Assembly (NCBI RefSeq): GCF_004801285.1 | Contig: NZ_SSNY01000009.1 | Location: 150,962 to 214,961, forward strand | Reading direction: 5' to 3' | DNA from: Ollibium composti | GTDB taxonomy: Bacteria; Pseudomonadota; Alphaproteobacteria; Rhizobiales; Rhizobiaceae | DNA: 64,000 nt | Shown here: piece by piece, positions 63,993-64,000 of the stretch | Position numbering within the stretch: the first letter of the stretch is position 1 | Layout: every line of letters starts with the position of its first letter | Made by a program: the position numbers and the translations under genes | The notes under the pieces: model-generated | What the model was told of the DNA's origin: nothing | Seen by the model: the letters and a program-made list of their open reading frames with translations, nothing else | Databases searched by the model: none

Positions 63993-64000
63993 GGCGTTAC
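63878..64000 (+). mobile_element. End of an IS21-type insertion sequence
   Basis: From TGTTGATTTCC at 63878 two 20-base direct repeats occur, TTTCCGCTGAGAGCTGACCC (63884-63903) and a copy at 63918-63937 with 16 of 20 identical. Multiple terminal repeats and a TG end are typical of the IS21 family. A start codon with GGAG upstream lies at 63991, where the transposase gene (istA) may begin and run off the window. Confidence 0.6.

Overview
The window is GC-rich chromosomal DNA of an alphaproteobacterium, almost certainly a Rhizobiales member close to Mesorhizobium, Aminobacter or Phyllobacterium. Evidence: the ctrA/chpT/sciP cell-cycle genes with GANTC (CcrM) sites, an EipA-type (DUF1134) gene, fused trpE(G) with a Trp-rich leader peptide, a choXWV choline importer, a NolR-like regulator and dispersed rhizobial palindromic repeats. 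All family names come from reading the translations; nothing was searched.

Layout. 0-3.5 kb: end of a DUF4159-type gene and a large membrane protein (probable tail of a MoxR/BatA-type operon), convergent with clpS across an unusual G-tract and stop-codon-rich inverted repeat array. 3.6-6.9 kb: three small exported cationic proteins divergent from an OmpR/EnvZ-like two-component system. 6.9-12.3 kb: a hydrolase, choXWV, thymidine kinase and rpsU. 12.4-19.7 kb: an uncharacterised co-directional operon (coiled-coil protein, unknown protein, AAA ATPase, unknown protein, DUF2333-like inner-membrane protein), interrupted by a DUF559 endonuclease gene flanked by perfect palindromes. 19.8-30 kb: fhs, a DUF1236 protein, an acetyltransferase, a phytase-like exported protein behind a probable Pho box, a zinc deacylase, and an exported NEW3-like protein with an ABC exporter. 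30-45 kb: trp leader, attenuator and trpE(G), a CDF transporter, a MATE exporter, a VOC protein, an esterase/ATP-grasp pair, and leuA preceded by a probable Leu-rich leader peptide. 45-54 kb: mixed enzymes, with a perfect CtrA box before a small membrane protein. 53.7-59.2 kb: a cell-envelope and cell-cycle island (coiled-coil protein, eipA, chpT, a receiver protein, ctrA, fliJ, sciP). 59.4-62 kb: mnmA, a Gfo/Idh/MocA dehydrogenase and tRNA-Met.

Immediately after tRNA-Met, GC content falls to about 50% in the lines counted. Two overlapping genes follow there: an interrupted HEPN-like gene and a NucS-like nuclease with a probable PUA/EVE-like C-terminus. The 5' end of the first is replaced by the end of an IS21-type insertion sequence. 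This looks like the edge of a genomic island carrying a defence-type module.

The best candidates for undescribed biology are the AAA/coiled-coil/DUF2333 operon, the palindrome-flanked DUF559 gene inside it, the HEPN plus NucS-PUA pair, and the repeat array between the first two convergent genes.
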